In this document: positions 5,253-8,119 of the stretch, piece by piece | Position numbering within the stretch: position 1 is the first letter of the stretch | How the letters are laid out: each line of letters starts with the position of its first letter | DNA from: JAADIV01 sp964439085 | Lineage (GTDB): Bacteria; Desulfobacterota; Desulfobulbia; Desulfobulbales; VMSU01 | DNA length: 8,119 bases | Assembly (NCBI GenBank): GCA_964439085.1 | Contig: CAYTNB010000123.1 | Location: 1 to 8,119 of the forward strand | Reading direction: 5' to 3' | Made by a program: the position numbers and the translations under genes | Notes under the pieces: generated by a model | What the model was told of the DNA's origin: nothing | The model's database searches: none | Seen by the model: the letters and a program-made list of their open reading frames with translations, nothing else

Positions 5253-7406
5253 ATGTCAAGATCCATAAACACCAAACTCATGTTGGGGCAGTTATTAATG
5301 GCTCTTTTAGGGGCTGTGGCATTGGCCGCTTGTGGTTATGTAATCCTCTACTCATCCCTAATGACAAGTCAGCGGGAGAAGGCGGAGTATGTCGCCGAGA
5401 GCTGGGGGGGACAGATTTTACAAAATTTCGTTCAGAAGCTTAATCTCGTAGAAAATATTGCTAAAAGTGATGAGGTGAAGGCCTATTCACGTACCTTTTG
5501 GGAGGGAGCTTTAACCTTGTATTTAACCAGAGAGGCCGCCGATCGGCTACCATTAGTGGCCTATCTCAATGAGCAGGGTCTTGAGGAAGTTAAGGTGCTG
5601 CACGGCCAGAAGGCGGTGCACTTTTTTGATCATGGCTCTTCGCCGCTCTTTAAATTTGCTAAGAGCCAGCCAAATAAGGTATTTTTCAAAATTGTTACCA
5701 AGGCAGATAACGACACGGACTTGCCCCCGCCCTATATCAGGTTTAGCTATTATTCCGAAAATTTGGGGGATTTTGCCGGAGCGGTAATGGCAATGGCTCC
5801 TGTTAGTGCCTTGGCACCGGGATTATCGACCTTTCATTTTGAAAAAACCGGTTTTGTCACCATCCTAGATCAGGATGGCGTGGTTCTTGATCATCCTGAC
5901 AGGGGTAGCTTGCTGAAAACCGCTGACCTCACGGTATTCCCGAGGCTGAGAAATCTGAAGCAGGGTGGGGCAACTATGTTCAAGCGGGCGTCCGTCCTTG
6001 GTTTGGATCAATATAATGCTATTGTCTATTTGCCCAAAGTTGGCATTTTTGTAAATGCTTCTTTACCTCGTCGGCAATTTCTGGCAATTCCCAATAAGTT
6101 AGTATTTATCTATCTGGCAGTAATTCTCATGACCTTATCATTATGCTTGGTAGTTTCATTCCTCCTGGCCAGAGGCATAACCCGGCCAATTCTGGATTTG
6201 TCAAGGGTATCCAATCAATTGGCGCAAGGTGACTGGGCACAGGAAATTGACACCTCCGCCTCGGATGAAATAGGGGTGCTGGCCAAATCTCTTCAGGTAA
6301 TGAAGCACCGTCTGCACGATATGATTCGCAGTCGGGATCAGGAAATTTTGGCCCGGAAAAAGAGTGAACGCAGATATAAAACCTTGTTTAATGCCGCTCC
6401 AGACGCTGTCAGTCTTTTGGACGAGGACGGTAATGTGACGGATATTAACCCCGCCTGTTGTGAACTGTATGGGGTATCCCGAGAAGAAATGCTTGGCCAG
6501 CCTTCCCTGAATTTTATTGATCCGCAGAATTGGGAAGTCTGCCAGTTAAACTTCCTGAAATTAAAGAACGAGCATGCTGACGTGGAAGAAGAAATTACTA
6601 TTCTGCATGGTAATGATAAAGACAAGCGACCAGTATGGCGGAAGGCCAGAACCTTGGTGGAGGAAGACGGCAGCTTTAACGGGATCCTGGCTTATGACAG
6701 AGATATAAGCGGTCAAAAGGAGTTGGAAAAATTGCGGGAAGACCTGGAACGTATTGCCCGCCATGATCTAAAGACACCGCTTAATGGCGTTATTAACATC
6801 CCGTATCTTATCAGGCGGGAAAATAATTTAAGTGTTAATCAGTTAAGATGGCTGCAAATGATTGAGGACAGCGGCTATAAGATGCTTGATTTGATTAATA
6901 AATCGTTAGACATGTATCGGATGGAGGCCGGAACATACGACTTCATGCCGATTGGTGTTGATTTGGTGGCATTGCTTAAAAAAATTGGTCTTGATTTGGC
7001 AGAGCAGATGCAGACTAAACGCCTCGAATTACTGATTAGCTTGAATGGTAAGCCCGTCAGTGATGATTCCTCATTCCTGGTGCCGGGAGATGAATTGCTT
7101 TGCTATAGTATGCTGGCAAATTTAGTTAAAAATTCCCTGGAGGCCTCGCCTACTGCCAAGACAATTGAAATCTTCCTGGAGAGCCAGGATCAATATTGTG
7201 TGACAATTCATAATTTAGGTACGGTACCCAACAACTTGCGGGATTGTTTCTTTAGCAAATATACCACGGCGGGCAAGAAATGTGGTACTGGTTTGGGGAC
7301 ATATAGCGCCATGCTCATGGCCAAAACTCAGCGGGCTGATATCACCATGCGTTCTTCCAGTGAAGAAGGGACGTTTATTACCGTTTCCTTTCCTAAAACA
7401 GCGTAG
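5253..7406 (+). CDS. Transmembrane sensor histidine kinase (Cache-HAMP-PAS-HisKA-HATPase)
   Basis: The 717-residue protein has two membrane helices (about 11-34 and 284-307) that bracket a periplasmic domain of about 250 residues. That domain is Cache-like, with FVTILDQDGVVLDHPDR (201-217) typical of Cache sensors. A HAMP linker (about 306-358, RGITRPILDLSRVSNQLAQGD) is followed by a PAS domain (about 372-488, YKTLFNAAPDAVSLLDEDGNV). The dimerisation/phosphoacceptor helix has RHDLKTPLNG with the phosphorylated residue His504. The ATPase domain shows an N-box (MLANLVKNSLEASP, Asn623 and Asn627), then HNLGTVP in place of the usual DxGxG, then FFSKYTTAGK and GTGLGTYSA (G2 box). This HNxGxVP/GTGLGTYSA pattern appears to define a kinase subtype rather than a defect. 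A GGGGA site (5242-5246) six bases before the ATG, and the 2-base gap to the binding protein stop codon, support translational coupling. No receiver domain is attached and no response regulator gene is visible, so its partner is elsewhere. Confidence 0.93.
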   Translation: MSRSINTKLMLGQLLMALLGAVALAACGYVILYSSLMTSQREKAEYVAESWGGQILQNFVQKLNLVENIAKSDEVKAYSRTFWEGALTLYLTREAADRLPLVAYLNEQGLEEVKVLHGQKAVHFFDHGSSPLFKFAKSQPNKVFFKIVTKADNDTDLPPPYIRFSYYSENLGDFAGAVMAMAPVSALAPGLSTFHFEKTGFVTILDQDGVVLDHPDRGSLLKTADLTVFPRLRNLKQGGATMFKRASVLGLDQYNAIVYLPKVGIFVNASLPRRQFLAIPNKLVFIYLAVILMTLSLCLVVSFLLARGITRPILDLSRVSNQLAQGDWAQEIDTSASDEIGVLAKSLQVMKHRLHDMIRSRDQEILARKKSERRYKTLFNAAPDAVSLLDEDGNVTDINPACCELYGVSREEMLGQPSLNFIDPQNWEVCQLNFLKLKNEHADVEEEITILHGNDKDKRPVWRKARTLVEEDGSFNGILAYDRDISGQKELEKLREDLERIARHDLKTPLNGVINIPYLIRRENNLSVNQLRWLQMIEDSGYKMLDLINKSLDMYRMEAGTYDFMPIGVDLVALLKKIGLDLAEQMQTKRLELLISLNGKPVSDDSSFLVPGDELLCYSMLANLVKNSLEASPTAKTIEIFLESQDQYCVTIHNLGTVPNNLRDCFFSKYTTAGKKCGTGLGTYSAMLMAKTQRADITMRSSSEEGTFITVSFPKTA

Positions 7407-7428
7407 ATATCTGGAGTTTTTTAGTACT

Positions 7429-8119
7429 TTACAGATTGTTTTCCCCCCATTTGTTGTTAATTAAATCAATCGCCTGCATTAGGGGCGTATTTTTGCTGCT
7501 ATCTGTACAAAAAAGGTTTAGCTGTTCAAGAGCTGGTGGCAAGGAGACGGTAATGCTTTTGGAATACTGGGGCTGATCGTTTCTAAAGCAGTTTGTTGCT
7601 AAAAACACTTGGATAGACTTGGCAATTGATTCTTGCGAGCGTAGTTTTTGAGCTGTTGTTGAGGCGTGGAACGAGACCGCCTCCCTTAAATCAGTGAAAG
7701 AACTTATAGCGAATGCCCGAATGACCGGGAGCTCACTATGGATTTTTTAGAGGGCGTGGTATCGGCAAGGTGGATACAGGATATTCCACGCAATTCCATA
7801 ACTGTCCGCAAGCCTGAAATGGTAATTTTTTTTCTTAGCCAATTATCATCGGTTCCTCTGAGTTGTAGCGCATCATATATTCCATGCTTGTTTAATTTTT
7901 CGGCATATCTTCTGCCTATGCCCCACACATCTTTGACGTTGGTTACCTTTAATATTTCATCAAGATTTCTATTGTCAGTTAGATCAAGAACACCTTGATA
8001 TGATTCGTTTTTTTTGGTCGCTTGATTGGCTGTTTGGGCAAGGGTTTTAGTGGCCGCCATCCCCACAGAAACGGGAATCCCTACACAGCGACTGATTTTT
8101 TCCTTGATCTGGCCGGCGT
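7429..8119 (-). pseudogene. umuC: Decayed umuC-like Y-family DNA polymerase (5' end beyond window edge)
   Basis: From the right edge the frame reads KISRCVGIPVSVGMAATKT, then DVWGIGRRYAEKL, MELRGISC and SSRSFG, all hallmarks of UmuC/Pol V catalytic subunits from about residue 126 on (E. coli numbering, from memory). This frame stops at 7704. The next frame, entered near 7708-7716, carries on the homology: AISSFTDLREAVSFHA, AQKLRSQ, VFLATNCF, then QLNLF (the clamp-binding motif), LMQAIDLIN, and a stop at 7429. A single lost base between SRSFGH and AISSF explains the break. A second lesion is in frame: about 40 residues between the little-finger segment (SITVSLPPA) and LEQLNLF, including the usual YxKAGV region, are missing. 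The last ~30 residues with the SPxYTT motif are also gone. Three independent lesions make a sequencing error an unlikely full explanation. No start codon is visible because the N-terminal third is outside the window. It ends 22 bases from the convergent kinase gene. Confidence 0.88.

Noticed and set aside
7471..7494. Possible terminator: CGCC and GGCG pairing, followed by TATTTTTG
   Set aside because: The stem is only 4-5 pairs and it falls within coding-derived sequence of the umuC remnant 65 bases after the kinase stop; too weak to annotate.
7738..7998. Plus-strand open frame of 86 codons after the kinase gene
   Set aside because: It lies opposite the umuC remnant, whose frame shows clear polymerase motifs.

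Overview
The window looks like a chromosomal segment of a Gram-negative bacterium with moderate G+C. It has Sec-type signal peptides, a periplasmic binding protein and a periplasmic L,D-transpeptidase. The pair of 'rSAM/selenodomain-associated' transferases, a UPF0280 protein and a binding protein next to a Cache-type histidine kinase together suggest Desulfobacterota (a former deltaproteobacterium, perhaps Desulfobulbales-like). This taxonomic guess rests on gene families and general look, not on a database search.

Layout, left to right. (i) 1-717, minus strand: the first 48 codons of a family 2 glycosyltransferase (TIGR04283 type, running off the left edge), overlapped by 56 bases by a complete TIGR04282/DUF2064 transferase. 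(ii) 718-934: a 217-base divergent spacer that contains a 128-base imperfect inverted-repeat element with 27-base arms (24/27 matching). (iii) 935-1696, plus strand: a UPF0280 protein related to ApbE. (iv) 1686-4277, minus strand: an 863-residue protein with an N-terminal periplasmic L,D-transpeptidase domain, a central membrane helix and about 390 residues of predicted cytoplasmic coiled coil; its end overlaps the UPF0280 gene end by 11 bases. (v) 4278-4395: divergent spacer with a good sigma-70 promoter pointing right. (vi) 4396-7406, plus strand: a two-gene operon of a PstS-like periplasmic binding protein and a Cache-HAMP-PAS histidine kinase, 2 bases apart. (vii) 7429-8119, minus strand: a decayed umuC-like DNA polymerase gene with a frameshift, an internal deletion of about 40 residues and a lost C-terminus, running off the right edge.

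How the genes may work together. The binding protein has no ABC permease or ATPase beside it, and its immediate partner is a membrane sensor kinase, so it is more likely a solute-sensing subunit than a transport subunit (inference). No response regulator lies in the window. The L,D-transpeptidase gene is divergent from this operon and shares a 118-base spacer with it, so joint control is possible but not shown. The best candidate for something undescribed is the transmembrane L,D-transpeptidase/coiled-coil fusion, whose topology would link cell-wall chemistry in the periplasm to a long cytoplasmic rod.
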